Notes: a model not told the origin generated them from the sequence alone. A DNA stretch of 64,000 bases from Paenibacillus puerhi (GCF_009846885.1 NZ_WUWM01000026.1:26301-90300); one strand, 5' to 3'. Shown: positions 1-8,648, numbered from the stretch's first letter. Program-made: numbers and translations.

Positions 1-105
1 TTTCTGAAAATCCATATGATTGTTGGAATTTTCCGCATTAGCTTCAATCAACCGCTCAAACACAGTTTCCAGCAGCGTTTTGGTTTGCGATGGCGTCATA
101 AACAT
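1..105 (-). CDS. 5' part of a CDS cut by the window edge, possible GH88/GH105-type hydrolase
   Basis: An open frame begins at an ATG at 105 (a second ATG lies at 99) behind an AGAAGGG site spaced 8 nt and runs off the left edge without a stop, giving 35 residues. The visible peptide starts MFMTPSQTKTLLETVFERLI and ends HMDFQK. It has no signal peptide. It is the next gene on the minus strand after the beta-propeller gene, so it is probably part of the same pectin-degradation run. The helix-rich start and the position just before a DFQ segment resemble the N-terminus of unsaturated rhamnogalacturonyl hydrolases (YteR, GH105), but the catalytic part is outside the window, so that identity is inferred mostly from context. 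Confidence 0.45.
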   Translation of the reverse strand, partial: MFMTPSQTKTLLETVFERLIEANAENSNNHMDFQK

Positions 106-145
106 AGAACCAGCCCTTCTTTATGCGTTTTTGTAAGTACATAGA

Positions 146-1408
146 TCATAAAATTTCACCGCCAGGATATAAGGTTGAGCTGTACAGCCTCTTGGTCTGC
201 AACAGCGGCCTTCCTGTACCTTTGCTCAAACTCAGTCTACGGCTGCTGAAAATGGATGCCGACTCATCATTGAAGATGATCACCTGCTCCGACCCGCTAC
301 CGAGCAGATCCGCATGCACAGCGTAGCCCTCCGCAGGAAACTCAGTGACGACATTCATATAGCCATCGTATAGCGATGGAGGGACGCCGCCGCCCCGGCG
401 ATAAGCCAAAATATAGTCAATTCCACTATCGTCCCATCCCCGTAACGTCTCAATAATTGTGAGCCATCCGTCCGTTTTGCGATCTTCTTTCAAGAGCTCC
501 CGACCTTCCGAATCAAGCAGGAAAATTCCGTCCTTGCCTTTGCGACCATGCCCCGTATCCTCACGAACGATGCGATCAAGTCCGGCCACCTGCAATCCAG
601 GCAGGTCCATGCGGAAGCTGCCAAGCGCCACGTGTTGCGACTCAATGGAGCCGTCGTAGCGCCACATCTCCATGCCCTTGGCATTGTACATGACCGTGAC
701 GCTGCCACCGATAACTAGCTCCGGCTCGCCATCTCCATTGACGTCACCGACCCAAATACAATCAGCGTGATCTTCCAAATCGCGGCAAGCCCACTGTACA
801 TCGCCGTCAGGACTCAACATCTCGTAGCCCGCCATCACTTCGTCCCGGCCGTCCCCATCGAAATCGTATACCCAAGGGAAGTGGCCCGGATTGCCTTTGT
901 GCTTCCACAGCAGCTCGAAATCACGGTTGAACGCCCAGAGCCTACGGTAACGGTCCTTAAGGATAATATCCTGCGGTAGTGGGCCTCCCGTCAGGTTGGC
1001 GATTACGATGCAGTCGTGTGCCTGCGGATCCGGAAGCTCATGTGAACGTTTTGTCTTTCCCGTTGCACCGTCTATCACAACGAATTGACCATCCATGACG
1101 CAAACTACCTCGAGTTGACCATCCCCGTCGATATCTACCACCTGGGCAGGGTAATCTGAACCAGGCGATCCTGCATTCGTGCTAGGTGTACCCACCTGCC
1201 ACAACAGCCTTCCATCCAGATCAAAGACTGTGATGCACTGAACATAGTGCGGAATATGGCGCACATCCGCCCTGTCATCTGGCTGGACAAGCACCATCTC
1301 CATTCGACCGTCACCGTTCAAATCGCCTAGCAACATTTTGCAACGGTAGCCCGCTTGTGTAATATCGATTTTACCCAACAACACAGCCTTGGAATTCTGC
1401 GACTTCAT
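146..1408 (-). CDS. FG-GAP/VCBS-type calcium-loop beta-propeller protein, no signal peptide
   Basis: 420 residues with repeated Asp-rich loops of the FG-GAP/VCBS type: DLNGDGRME near residue 30, DIDGDGQLEV near 90, DFDGDGRDEV near 185 and DVNGDGEPEL near 225. Such loops bind calcium in propeller proteins, including the PL11 lyases encoded three genes upstream. There is no secretion signal, so the protein is probably cytoplasmic, which is unusual for this fold. A TTG at 1411 directly precedes the ATG at 1408; the GAGG site lies 8 nt from the ATG, so the ATG is preferred. It sits in a same-strand run of pectin genes. A role in breaking down or sensing imported rhamnogalacturonan fragments is inferred from the neighbours; no catalytic family could be assigned. 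Confidence 0.7.
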   Translation of the reverse strand: MKSQNSKAVLLGKIDITQAGYRCKMLLGDLNGDGRMEMVLVQPDDRADVRHIPHYVQCITVFDLDGRLLWQVGTPSTNAGSPGSDYPAQVVDIDGDGQLEVVCVMDGQFVVIDGATGKTKRSHELPDPQAHDCIVIANLTGGPLPQDIILKDRYRRLWAFNRDFELLWKHKGNPGHFPWVYDFDGDGRDEVMAGYEMLSPDGDVQWACRDLEDHADCIWVGDVNGDGEPELVIGGSVTVMYNAKGMEMWRYDGSIESQHVALGSFRMDLPGLQVAGLDRIVREDTGHGRKGKDGIFLLDSEGRELLKEDRKTDGWLTIIETLRGWDDSGIDYILAYRRGGGVPPSLYDGYMNVVTEFPAEGYAVHADLLGSGSEQVIIFNDESASIFSSRRLSLSKGTGRPLLQTKRLYSSTLYPGGEIL

Positions 1409-1743
1409 CAATGACGCCTCATTTCACAATGGATTGAATAAAAATATGAAATATCCCAATAACATGAACTCCTTAACAATGTAGCCCCGGCAGTGACTAA
1501 TCTTAACCTGACTGTCTCCACTCCGTCGCCAGTAGTCCATTTGACGCTTCTCTTTCCAGAACCCTTTCATTTGCTGCGTAAGAAAAATGGCATCTTTGAC
1601 CTTTTTCGTCTCCCCCGATCAAGTGTCAAGCCCAGCAACTAAGATCGGACAAGTGACTACAAAAATGCCCTTTGCTACCACCAAGTCTTCCTGCTGGATA
1701 TTGGTTGTTAAGAGGTAAAGCGGAATTGGCTTTTAAACCAATG
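1409..1743. other. 335-bp gene-free stretch between the propeller and SGNH genes
   Basis: No convincing coding region. On the minus strand a short protein-like reading (NIQQEDLVVAKGIFVVT) at about 1625-1710 ends in a stop and has no start. It could be a relic of a mobile element or of an older gene. No terminator was seen, so the two flanking same-strand genes may still share a transcript. Confidence 0.35.
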
Positions 1744-2769
1744 CTATTCCGCCTCCATCCGGCGACGCATGAGATCGGACCAACGCAGGGCAATGGCCTC
1801 TTGGCCCGCTGCCGAAGGATGAACAAGATCGGCGGATAACTCCGTGACGCTTCGCAAGAGTTCCGTTCCCGGTGTGTAGACGGTCCTCGAATCACCTAAA
1901 TCCTCGACTGCGCGGCGAACTGCCTTCCTATAGGCTACGATCCGATCCAAGCCATCCAGATCACGGTTACAAAGAAATAGGTCCGTCACGAAGAGCAAGC
2001 GATTGCGTTTGCCTCCCAAGATGGCAGCCAGAAAATCACGCATCCTACTCTCGAATACTTCGGCCGTCCATAACCCGATAACGTTTATACCCATCTCAAG
2101 AGATGCGAAATCCCAATCGTCCCGTTCAGCTATATGAAGACCGAGTGCCGGGTCCATATAGGCACTACCCGCGAATCCCTTATTCAATAGATCCACGCCA
2201 AGCAGGTCAGCGATGCGCATAGCATAAGATCCGGTTGGACGCACGGCGTCGCCGCCGTGCGTGATGGAAGAGCCGTAAGCCAGATACCGACGTTTCGGCA
2301 ACTGCTCCGGCTTCGGAGGGACTAGGTCACCTTCCGCATCGATGAAGATAATCTTCCAATCGTACGGCAACACGATTCTTATAACGTCCGGATCAAAGAT
2401 GAAACCGCGCTCTCGGTGTAGCGATGAGAGCTTCTTCGTATCCGGCCGTTCGATAGTGATCGTCGTAGGCTCAGTTCCAATCATTCTCGGCGTGACGGTG
2501 TAGGGCGCCTGAAACTGGCCGTAATAGATTTCGGCCGCATGCGATGAATTGGGGCGCGCCTCGTCCCGGCGAAGAGTGAACGTCGCCCGCTCACTCCGCA
2601 TTATGAAGCGCAGCTCCACGCCGCACGTATTAACTGCCCGGTCCACTCTGGCTGCCTCGTTCAGCTCCTCTCTCACATGGGCAGGAACACGGCTTAGAGT
2701 CCAACCTCCGCCTTCAAACGGCACGAGTTGATCCACGTTGTGAAATGTAATTCCCTTAAAAACCTGCAT
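1744..2769 (-). CDS. SGNH/GDSL-family hydrolase (probable carbohydrate esterase)
   Basis: 341 residues with an N-terminal beta-rich domain (about 1-155) and a C-terminal SGNH hydrolase domain. Block I reads YGSSITHG, giving a nucleophile at Ser168. Block III is reduced to GINV near 228. Block V carries Asp314 and His317 in DLVHPS. This two-domain layout is found in CE2-like acetylesterases that remove acetyl groups from plant polysaccharides. There is no signal peptide, so the substrate is probably an imported acetylated oligosaccharide. Start ATG with an AAGGAG site 10 nt upstream. It lies in the pectin gene run next to a lyase and a solute-binding protein, which favours deacetylation of rhamnogalacturonan fragments. 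The family is clear; the exact substrate is inferred. Confidence 0.82.
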   Translation of the reverse strand: MQVFKGITFHNVDQLVPFEGGGWTLSRVPAHVREELNEAARVDRAVNTCGVELRFIMRSERATFTLRRDEARPNSSHAAEIYYGQFQAPYTVTPRMIGTEPTTITIERPDTKKLSSLHRERGFIFDPDVIRIVLPYDWKIIFIDAEGDLVPPKPEQLPKRRYLAYGSSITHGGDAVRPTGSYAMRIADLLGVDLLNKGFAGSAYMDPALGLHIAERDDWDFASLEMGINVIGLWTAEVFESRMRDFLAAILGGKRNRLLFVTDLFLCNRDLDGLDRIVAYRKAVRRAVEDLGDSRTVYTPGTELLRSVTELSADLVHPSAAGQEAIALRWSDLMRRRMEAE

Positions 2770-3532
2770 GTTTAATTATCTCCTTCTCAAATTGCATTAC
2801 TTTTCTAGTCCGAACCGAGACACAGTTACGCGGTTCGTATCGTTTCTCGGTTTGTGGCATTGTGTAGTCTAAACCTTATCGTCGCTCTTACCTACGATTA
2901 GACCTTCCTTGTATAATTCGCTCACGCCATGAACATCTTAAAGATAGGCTTGATCGGCTCTTCGCCAAGCCGCCCTTCGAGTTATAAAAAATTGATTCCG
3001 TTGTGCCGCACGATGAGAACATCTCATTCGAATGGCCTAGATATATGAATAGTAACATTAATTGTCTCGAATCGGAATGTAAGAAAGCGAAAGTAAACTT
3101 GTAATAAACAATACTAGATTGCATATTAATAAAAAGATTTTACTTTATCGATTCTTTGGTCTGAAGTAATAAAACGCAAGCACCTTCGAGTTGGAAAAAA
3201 TGGTAAGAGCAACGGATATCTTGATGCCCTAAAAAACGTGTAATGCTTTCTAGGCGACACATGAAGCTGTTGCAATGTGTTTCAAGGGGATCTGTAGTAC
3301 ATAAAAAAAGCCTACGGTGTCCAGGCCGAAGGCATCTCATTGTATACTATTCCCTATTCCCATTACTCAGGAAGATGAAAATAAATTCAATGCATCATTC
3401 CATGTATTTTGATAAGGATTCGGCCATTTATTTCTAAAGACAGTGACTCTGAAAACATCCCCGATTTTCTTATGAGACCATTCACCGGAATGATATGGGA
3501 GATACCGCTTTAGGTTTGTTTTCATGGAGACG
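2770..3532. other. 760-bp gene-free stretch upstream of the SGNH gene
   Basis: No gene supported on either strand. The right end merges into a broken AraC tail. Near the SGNH gene there is an inverted repeat (2813-2852). The rest is AT-rich sequence with only short frames lacking ribosome binding sites. The stretch probably contains the SGNH gene promoter, but no clear -35/-10 pair could be placed. Confidence 0.4.
2813..2852. repeat. 8-bp inverted repeat AACCGAGA / TCTCGGTT, 24-nt spacer
   Basis: The two arms (2813-2820 and 2845-2852) are perfectly complementary and lie 44-83 nt upstream of the SGNH start codon. No T-run follows on either strand, so it is not a terminator. It could be an operator or a leader hairpin. 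Confidence 0.45.
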
Positions 3533-3631
3533 CTAGTCCTCACTCCGCTTCCTGCTTCGATAAATGCTTGGCGAAACGCCATTGATCTGCTTGAACATTT
3601 TGCTGAAACAAGATCGATCGGATCGGTATGC
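3533..3631 (-). pseudogene. C-terminal remnant of an AraC-family regulator
   Basis: Read on the minus strand directly after the stop codon of the TIM-barrel gene and in the same frame, the sequence gives AYRSDRSCFSKMFKQINGVS and continues through PSIYRSRKRSED to a TAG at 3533. This is the second helix-turn-helix and C-terminal tail typical of AraC regulators (GYxSxxxFSxxFKxxxGxSP). The N-terminal cupin and first helix-turn-helix are missing and there is no start codon, so this is a dead fragment. Its position suggests that a regulator of this locus was lost by deletion, with the break point abutting the isomerase stop codon. Confidence 0.75.
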
Positions 3632-4396
3632 TTACTTAAACCTATTTTTCATAAAATCCAAAGCCGCCGTAAGCTCTACTTTCGGGTTTTTCACGCTGCA
3701 TTCTGCGGATATGAGGCCGGAGTAGCCTGCTTTTTTTAGTGACTGAATAAATTGTTCATATGGGTATTGCCCCGTCCCTGGACTTAACCGTCCTGTATCA
3801 GCCAAATGAATGTGTGCCAGCCAGTCCTTATGCTCCACTAGCGTATCAAGCGGTTCGTGTTCTTCGTCCATATGATAAAAATCCGCCAATACGCGAATCG
3901 AGCGGCGGTTGGCTTCCTTTGCAAAACGTACCGCTTCCGAAACATTATTGATTAGATTCGTTTCCTTCTTATTGAGCGGCTCGATCACTAGGGTAACACC
4001 GGTTCCATCAAATTCGTCACCCATCCAACCCAGCAGTTGAGCAAACTGCTCTTCCGCGCGTCCCCGCTCCCAACCGTCCGGCACATTCCGGGCGCGACCG
4101 CTGCCCAATACCACGACACGCGCACCGATCCGGTTCAATGCGGATGCTGCCTTCGATACATATCTGCGAATGCGGTCGGAATCCGTATCAGGACCGATTA
4201 CAGATAAGCCGCCTGGAAAAAAGACGTTAAACGCAAGAACCGGCAGCGGACTATCCGTATACTTCGGTAAAACCTTCTCAAATTCCGAGTCATCCTCCAG
4301 CTTTAACGAAGTGACAGTACATTCGATGTAGTCGAATCCCAGCCTGTGAAGCATCTCCGCATCATCAATACTCGTACACCATCCGAATGAATACAT
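3632..4396 (-). CDS. sugar phosphate isomerase/epimerase (AP-endonuclease 2-like TIM barrel)
   Basis: 254 residues, the usual length for the IolE/xylose-isomerase-like TIM-barrel family. The metal-binding set is visible: Glu139 in VIEPLN, Asp172 and His175 in ADFYHMD, His195/His197 in AHIHLAD, and Glu232 in SAECS. Members interconvert keto- and aldo-sugars or dehydrate inosose; the substrate cannot be read from sequence. It follows the solute-binding lipoprotein gene on the same strand after an intercistronic hairpin. Start ATG with GAGGAG 7 nt upstream. An intracellular isomerisation step for rhamnose or galacturonate-derived sugars is inferred from the neighbours. Confidence 0.82.
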   Translation of the reverse strand: MYSFGWCTSIDDAEMLHRLGFDYIECTVTSLKLEDDSEFEKVLPKYTDSPLPVLAFNVFFPGGLSVIGPDTDSDRIRRYVSKAASALNRIGARVVVLGSGRARNVPDGWERGRAEEQFAQLLGWMGDEFDGTGVTLVIEPLNKKETNLINNVSEAVRFAKEANRRSIRVLADFYHMDEEHEPLDTLVEHKDWLAHIHLADTGRLSPGTGQYPYEQFIQSLKKAGYSGLISAECSVKNPKVELTAALDFMKNRFK

Positions 4397-4435
4397 ATTA
4401 TTGCTCCTCTATTTGAAATATTTATGTTTCTAGAC

Positions 4436-4463
4436 GCAGCCGTTCCCAACCGGGAACGGCTGC
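4436..4463 (-). other. intercistronic stem-loop, perfect 12-bp stem with AACC loop
   Basis: GCAGCCGTTCCC and GGGAACGGCTGC pair exactly around a 4-nt loop, 13 nt after the solute-binding-protein stop codon and before the isomerase start. No T-run follows on the minus strand, so it is not a standard terminator. Such hairpins after binding-protein genes usually protect the upstream mRNA from 3' decay and so raise binding-protein level over downstream genes. Confidence 0.7.
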
Positions 4464-4475
4464 CAAGTATAAGTA

Positions 4476-5813
4476 TTACTTGTTTTTTTCCGATGTGATC
4501 GCTTTGTTCGCTGCCTCCTGAGCCTGTCTGAGCGCTGAGTTAATGTCGGTCTTCTTCGCCGCGATAGATTGCGTCAAATCACTCAGCGGCTTCTCAGCGA
4601 TGCCATCATACGCGGATTTGTAAGACACCTTCGCAGGCTGGTTATAAAATGACGCTCCCCAGTTTATTCCTTTGCGGGGGTAATCAGAGCCGTATGCCTT
4701 CCGGATGTCGGGATTAATCAGCGACGTCAGCTCCCCACGCTTGGAAAGAATCAGTTGGAATTCGTCCGAGGTTAAATATTTAATCACTTGCATCGCCGCG
4801 TCCTTCTGCGTGCTGGTGGAAGCGACGTTCCAATAAAGCGGATACGATTGAGATCCTATTTTCGGCATGTCCTTAAATGTAGGAAGCGCCACAACATCCC
4901 AGTTGATAGAATCCATTTCCGGATAAGAGATCGGTAAATCCGATAAATAACCGAACATCGCGAGGTTTTTATATTTCAAAAACTCATCTTTGTACGGGAT
5001 TTTGTTTTTATTCGATTCCATGTATTTTTGGTAGCCGGCGTCGTCTGCTTGCCCCACGTAAATTGTGGAGAGGATCGTTTTCCATTTTTCGTTGTCGTAG
5101 ATGGACTGCTGAGTCTTTTCGTCAACATATCCGATCGAATATTGATTCATACGCAGCATATGCTGTGACGACACCGCGAGTCCGAGATACTGTGTTCCGT
5201 TCTCCGAACGATTCAGCTTCTTCGCCAGCTCAAGCGCTTCATCCCAGGTCATGCCATCCTTCGGATATGCGACGCCGAATCTATCGAAAATGTCCTTATT
5301 GTAGTACAGATTCAAGGTATAGTTATACACCGGCAGGCCGTACAGCTTTCCACCGGCTACTGCACGCATCCCGTCAATTAAAGTAGGTTCAAACCGGTTT
5401 AAATCAATATTCGCTTTTTTTGCCAAGTCGGTAATGTCCCCGCCAAGACCCGGTCGAATAAGACCGTCAACCATCGAGCCTATCGATTCAAAAATCAGGT
5501 CGATCTTTGTACCCGCCACTAAAAGTTCGTTAATCGATGTACCCGAACCTACAGAGCCCTTTTTAATGTAACTGATATTATAATTAGGAAATTTTTTCTT
5601 AATGTATTGGCCGTAGTTTTTTTCGAATACCGCATCATCCAGAGCGCTACCCGATGTGATCACAAGATTAGCCGGCTGATTCGCTGCATCGCTCCCCAGC
5701 TGGGATGATCCGCCGTCCGTGCCGGCCGTACCGCCTCCTTGGTTACAACCTGTAAGCGCTGCCGCTACACTGCCTGCAAGCAGCAGCAACGTCCATTTTT
5801 TATTACTCCGCAT
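4476..5813 (-). CDS. ABC-transporter sugar-binding lipoprotein
   Basis: 445 residues starting at the ATG at 5813, chosen because an AGAAGGGGG site lies 9 nt upstream and the signal sequence starts there (MRSNKKWTLLLL, lipobox LTGC). Cys near residue 23 would be lipidated and anchor the protein outside the membrane. The mature part has the extracellular solute-binding family 1 pattern, with MTWDEALELAKKL and DVVALPTF. It lies between the PL11 lyase and the isomerase, so it probably captures rhamnogalacturonan oligosaccharides. The two permease genes that normally accompany such a protein are not in the window, so it must use permeases encoded elsewhere or is an orphan. Confidence 0.9.
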   Translation of the reverse strand: MRSNKKWTLLLLAGSVAAALTGCNQGGGTAGTDGGSSQLGSDAANQPANLVITSGSALDDAVFEKNYGQYIKKKFPNYNISYIKKGSVGSGTSINELLVAGTKIDLIFESIGSMVDGLIRPGLGGDITDLAKKANIDLNRFEPTLIDGMRAVAGGKLYGLPVYNYTLNLYYNKDIFDRFGVAYPKDGMTWDEALELAKKLNRSENGTQYLGLAVSSQHMLRMNQYSIGYVDEKTQQSIYDNEKWKTILSTIYVGQADDAGYQKYMESNKNKIPYKDEFLKYKNLAMFGYLSDLPISYPEMDSINWDVVALPTFKDMPKIGSQSYPLYWNVASTSTQKDAAMQVIKYLTSDEFQLILSKRGELTSLINPDIRKAYGSDYPRKGINWGASFYNQPAKVSYKSAYDGIAEKPLSDLTQSIAAKKTDINSALRQAQEAANKAITSEKNK

Positions 5814-5938
5814 ATAGATATTCCCCCTTCTCATTCCATTCGTTCGACGTACCTGTCTGACCGTATCACACATTATTTCCCTTGAACTTGGCCTCAGTTG
5901 TTTTATTTTTCGGCTTCGAGGCATACAGCCGAGCCTAA

Positions 5939-8158
5939 TTAATGAATTACGTTAAGTATCCCGTTCCCATGAAAATGTGTTCCATCCTCCAAAACACCTG
6001 AAACTGAAACCGGAATACGACCGTTCTGCCCGGCCAACGCCGAAATAACCTGCTGGCGGTCAAACTTGGCTTTAAAGCCACTGTTCCCTTGTCCTTTTTC
6101 AGGAGTTTGCGCGGCAATTTCAGCTCCATTCACCTTCATCCGTAACGTCTCCTGATTGATTCGTGAAGCTTCATATCCATCCGGTAGGGAAATGCTCACC
6201 GTCACTGAATTTTCATTGCCGTTGCTTTTCCGATTGAGCACAGTCGGCTGCACATCAACATTTGTGGGCACTGTCAAATAAATACTCGGAACCGGCGGAT
6301 TTTGCATTCCAACTCCCAAATAGAATCCGGTATGCGGCGGCTGGTTATAGCCTACATTTTGCCAAGCAATGCTCAATCGATATAAAGGATCATGCATCAA
6401 CGTATAAATTCGGTGTTCCGTGAGATCCGTCGTCGTGTAAATGCGCAGGGCGGTGCTGTCTTCCGTTCTCCATACGGCTTCTTCTCTCCAGTCACCGAAC
6501 AGATCGGCTTGCAGGCTGGGAGTAGCCTTTGTGCCGTTATTGGACCCGGCTCCGTTCGCAGTCAGCAAGTTGACGCTAACGAAGTTGTTGTAATCCCATT
6601 TGTCGATACGGTTGTTGTCCAGCAGTTCGCGAAGCAAGTCCCCATCCCACCAGATGCCGAAGTTTATGGAAGGACCCTTGCTGCTGATCTTTTGCCCTTT
6701 AACGGTATAAAGTCCTACCCCCGTACTGGCCCATTGCTCTTCACCCAAATAATTGGGATCTATATCGGCCGACATGCCGCGTCCGGTATCCTTCCCGGTG
6801 TACACTCCCCAGGTAACTGTTCCGGTCTTGGCATCCCAAAGAGCGGCTCCGTAGGGAGACTTTGTAGATTCCATTACCTTAAACACTTCGAGCCCTGGAC
6901 GAGTCGGGTCCAGATCGCCAACATGTAGAGCATCGCCGTGCCCTAGCATCGTGTTGTACAAGCCTTGCCCATTATCGTCGACCGTCATGGCTCCATAAAT
7001 GATTTCGTCCTTGCCGTCTCCATCCACATCCGCAATGCTTAAGCTATGGTTGCCCTGACCACTCCATGATTCGTACCCCGGGGTTTTGCTATCGAATCTC
7101 CACTGCTTCGTCAACTGGCCATCACGCCAATTGTAAGCGACGAGCACCGTGCGGGCATTATAATATCCACGCGCCACAATTAGGCTCGGTCTTTGACCGT
7201 CCAGATAAGCGATGCCGGCCAGAAACCGGTCTACCCGGTTGCCGTAACTGTCGCCCCAATCGCTTACGGTTCCTCTTGGCGGGTCGTAATCGGTCGTTAC
7301 CATTTCCTGACCAGTCTTGCCGTTAAAAATCGTCAAATATTCCGGTCCGTCCAAGATTCTGCCTTTATTATTACGGTAATCCGCATTTGGATCGCCTATG
7401 ACTTTGCCCAATCCATCCGTTGTACCATCTGCCGTTTTGACAGCTATTTCAGCACACCCGTCTCCGTCCAGGTCATAGACCATAAATTGGGTATAGTGGG
7501 CACCGGCCCGGATGTTCTTGCCCAAACCAATTCGCCACATAAATGTTCCGTCGAGCTTATAAGCATCAAGGAAGACCTCACCGGTAGTTCCATCATTGGA
7601 GTTATCTTTGGAGTTGGTTGGATCCCATTTGAGCACGATTTCGTACTCGCCGTCACCGTCCAAATCGCCGATACTAGCGTCATTTGCCGTGTATGCAAAG
7701 GAAACACCGTCTTTTGTGATGCCACCTTCAGGCTTCTGCAAAGGTACAGTTAAATAATTGCTGCCCCAGACGCCGACCGCTTTCGAATGCTCTTGTTGTT
7801 TTCCATTCAGCACGGCCCTAATCATATACTTGGATTCCGGGGTACCGCCAGTATCCAAAAAATTCGTGCTGTTCGCAATCGGTTCGGCATTGACTTTCAC
7901 TCCATCCCGATACAGGTTGAACGATATGCCCGAAGGTTCGGTCCCAAGAAGCCTCCAACTGACGAATACCCCGCTGTCCACCTTTACGGCTACAAGCCCG
8001 TGATCCAAATATTCCATTTGACGTTGGAACTGCATCGGATTTGCTGCCGCATTTTCTGCCGCAAGAGCAGGTGGCTGGGGGACGAATGACGCAATCTGAA
8101 TGACGCCGAGCAGTGCAACGCCCGCTTTTTTCAATCGACTGTTAATGTTCCGGATCAA
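5939..8158 (-). CDS. secreted rhamnogalacturonan lyase, polysaccharide lyase family 11 (YesW-like)
   Basis: 739 residues from a TTG at 8158, chosen for the AAGGAGG site 8 nt upstream; an out-of-frame ATG just before it is ignored. The N-terminus is a signal peptide (KKAGVALLGVIQIASF, probable cleavage after ALA). The mature protein is an eight-bladed propeller with calcium loops DLDGDGEYE, DLDGDGCAEI and DVDGDGKDEI, and it matches the PL11 layout of B. subtilis YesW/YesX up to GFYLGVG near residue 620, followed by an extra C-terminal domain of about 110 residues. PL11 enzymes cleave the rhamnose-galacturonate backbone by beta-elimination outside the cell. This is the first gene of the run and probably provides the substrates for the binding protein and downstream enzymes. 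A cre-like site lies far upstream. Confidence 0.92.
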   Translation of the reverse strand: MIRNINSRLKKAGVALLGVIQIASFVPQPPALAAENAAANPMQFQRQMEYLDHGLVAVKVDSGVFVSWRLLGTEPSGISFNLYRDGVKVNAEPIANSTNFLDTGGTPESKYMIRAVLNGKQQEHSKAVGVWGSNYLTVPLQKPEGGITKDGVSFAYTANDASIGDLDGDGEYEIVLKWDPTNSKDNSNDGTTGEVFLDAYKLDGTFMWRIGLGKNIRAGAHYTQFMVYDLDGDGCAEIAVKTADGTTDGLGKVIGDPNADYRNNKGRILDGPEYLTIFNGKTGQEMVTTDYDPPRGTVSDWGDSYGNRVDRFLAGIAYLDGQRPSLIVARGYYNARTVLVAYNWRDGQLTKQWRFDSKTPGYESWSGQGNHSLSIADVDGDGKDEIIYGAMTVDDNGQGLYNTMLGHGDALHVGDLDPTRPGLEVFKVMESTKSPYGAALWDAKTGTVTWGVYTGKDTGRGMSADIDPNYLGEEQWASTGVGLYTVKGQKISSKGPSINFGIWWDGDLLRELLDNNRIDKWDYNNFVSVNLLTANGAGSNNGTKATPSLQADLFGDWREEAVWRTEDSTALRIYTTTDLTEHRIYTLMHDPLYRLSIAWQNVGYNQPPHTGFYLGVGMQNPPVPSIYLTVPTNVDVQPTVLNRKSNGNENSVTVSISLPDGYEASRINQETLRMKVNGAEIAAQTPEKGQGNSGFKAKFDRQQVISALAGQNGRIPVSVSGVLEDGTHFHGNGILNVIH

Positions 8159-8243
8159 TTCATATGCCTCCTTAGTTTTAGATGCCTCTCGGCATTCGCC
8201 GAGGCAGATGGACAAGAATTTCCTTGAACCATCAATCTTGCTT

Positions 8244-8262
8244 CCTCCAACATTTGTGGAGG
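8244..8262. other. stem-loop in the lyase leader region
   Basis: CCTCCA and TGGAGG pair around a short loop about 85 nt upstream of the lyase start. On the plus strand it is followed by ATTTTTT, which looks like a terminator for plus-strand transcripts entering the locus. On the minus strand it would be a leader hairpin. No plus-strand gene feeds into it. Confidence 0.4.
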
Positions 8263-8400
8263 GATTTTTTCGTTTGCACCATATTTTGATCTGGAAAAAA
8301 AATACTTCAAAAATATGGTTTTTGTTACAAAAATACACTTGACTTTTTCGAAATCGCCCCCAAAATCCAAGAGTCTATTTAGTTAACTAACGACCTGTAT

Positions 8401-8458
8401 CCATTGAGTATACCTCCTACCACCTCCTTTCAGGCATGGCATCTTTTCAAATATAGGT
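8401..8458 (-). other. tandem Shine-Dalgarno sequences and a 5-codon ORF (MDTGR) in the lyase leader
   Basis: On the minus strand the segment reads AAAGGAGGTGGTAGGAGG and, after 6 nt, an ATG that opens ATG GAT ACA GGT CGT TAG. Two near-perfect ribosome binding sites in a row before a five-codon frame are unusual. It could be a translated leader controlling the lyase transcript, or the remains of a deleted gene start. Confidence 0.35.
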
Positions 8459-8472
8459 ATAAGCCACGTCCA

Positions 8473-8486
8473 AGAAACCGCTTTCT
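8473..8486. promoter_or_regulatory. candidate catabolite-response element (cre)
   Basis: AGAAACCGCTTTCT matches the CcpA consensus TGWAANCGNTNWCA at all fixed positions except the two outer bases, and extends to a perfect palindrome (AAGAAACCGCTTTCTT). It lies about 315 nt upstream of the PL11 lyase and 160 nt beyond the GH28 stop. Glucose repression of a pectin operon would be expected. A binding assay has not been inferred from anything but sequence. Confidence 0.5.
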
Positions 8487-8552
8487 TTTCGCTTCATAAT
8501 TCAATTAGCGTTTTCCTAAAAATATTGGGCGCGCCACCGTTCGGCAGTACAA

Positions 8553-8587
8553 AGTCCTTGGAAAAACTTAGAGGCTTCCCAAGGACT
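8553..8587. repeat. 9-bp inverted repeat AGTCCTTGG / CCAAGGACT
   Basis: Perfect arms with a 17-nt spacer, downstream of the GH28 gene. Neither side has a T-run, so it is not an obvious intrinsic terminator. A second small hairpin, CATCC-GAAA-GGATG, follows at 8609-8622. Together they may form the 3' end structure of the GH28 transcript. Confidence 0.4.
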
Positions 8588-8648
8588 CAATGGTGTAACT
8601 CGAAGATGCATCCGAAAGGATGAGGGTCTGTCTTATTTGGAACAACAT

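Noticed and set aside
3140..3340. 66-codon minus-strand frame
   Set aside because: No ribosome binding site, no family resemblance, composition like the surrounding non-coding DNA.
8553..8587. Inverted repeat as GH28 terminator
   Set aside because: No T-run on either strand; kept only as a repeat.
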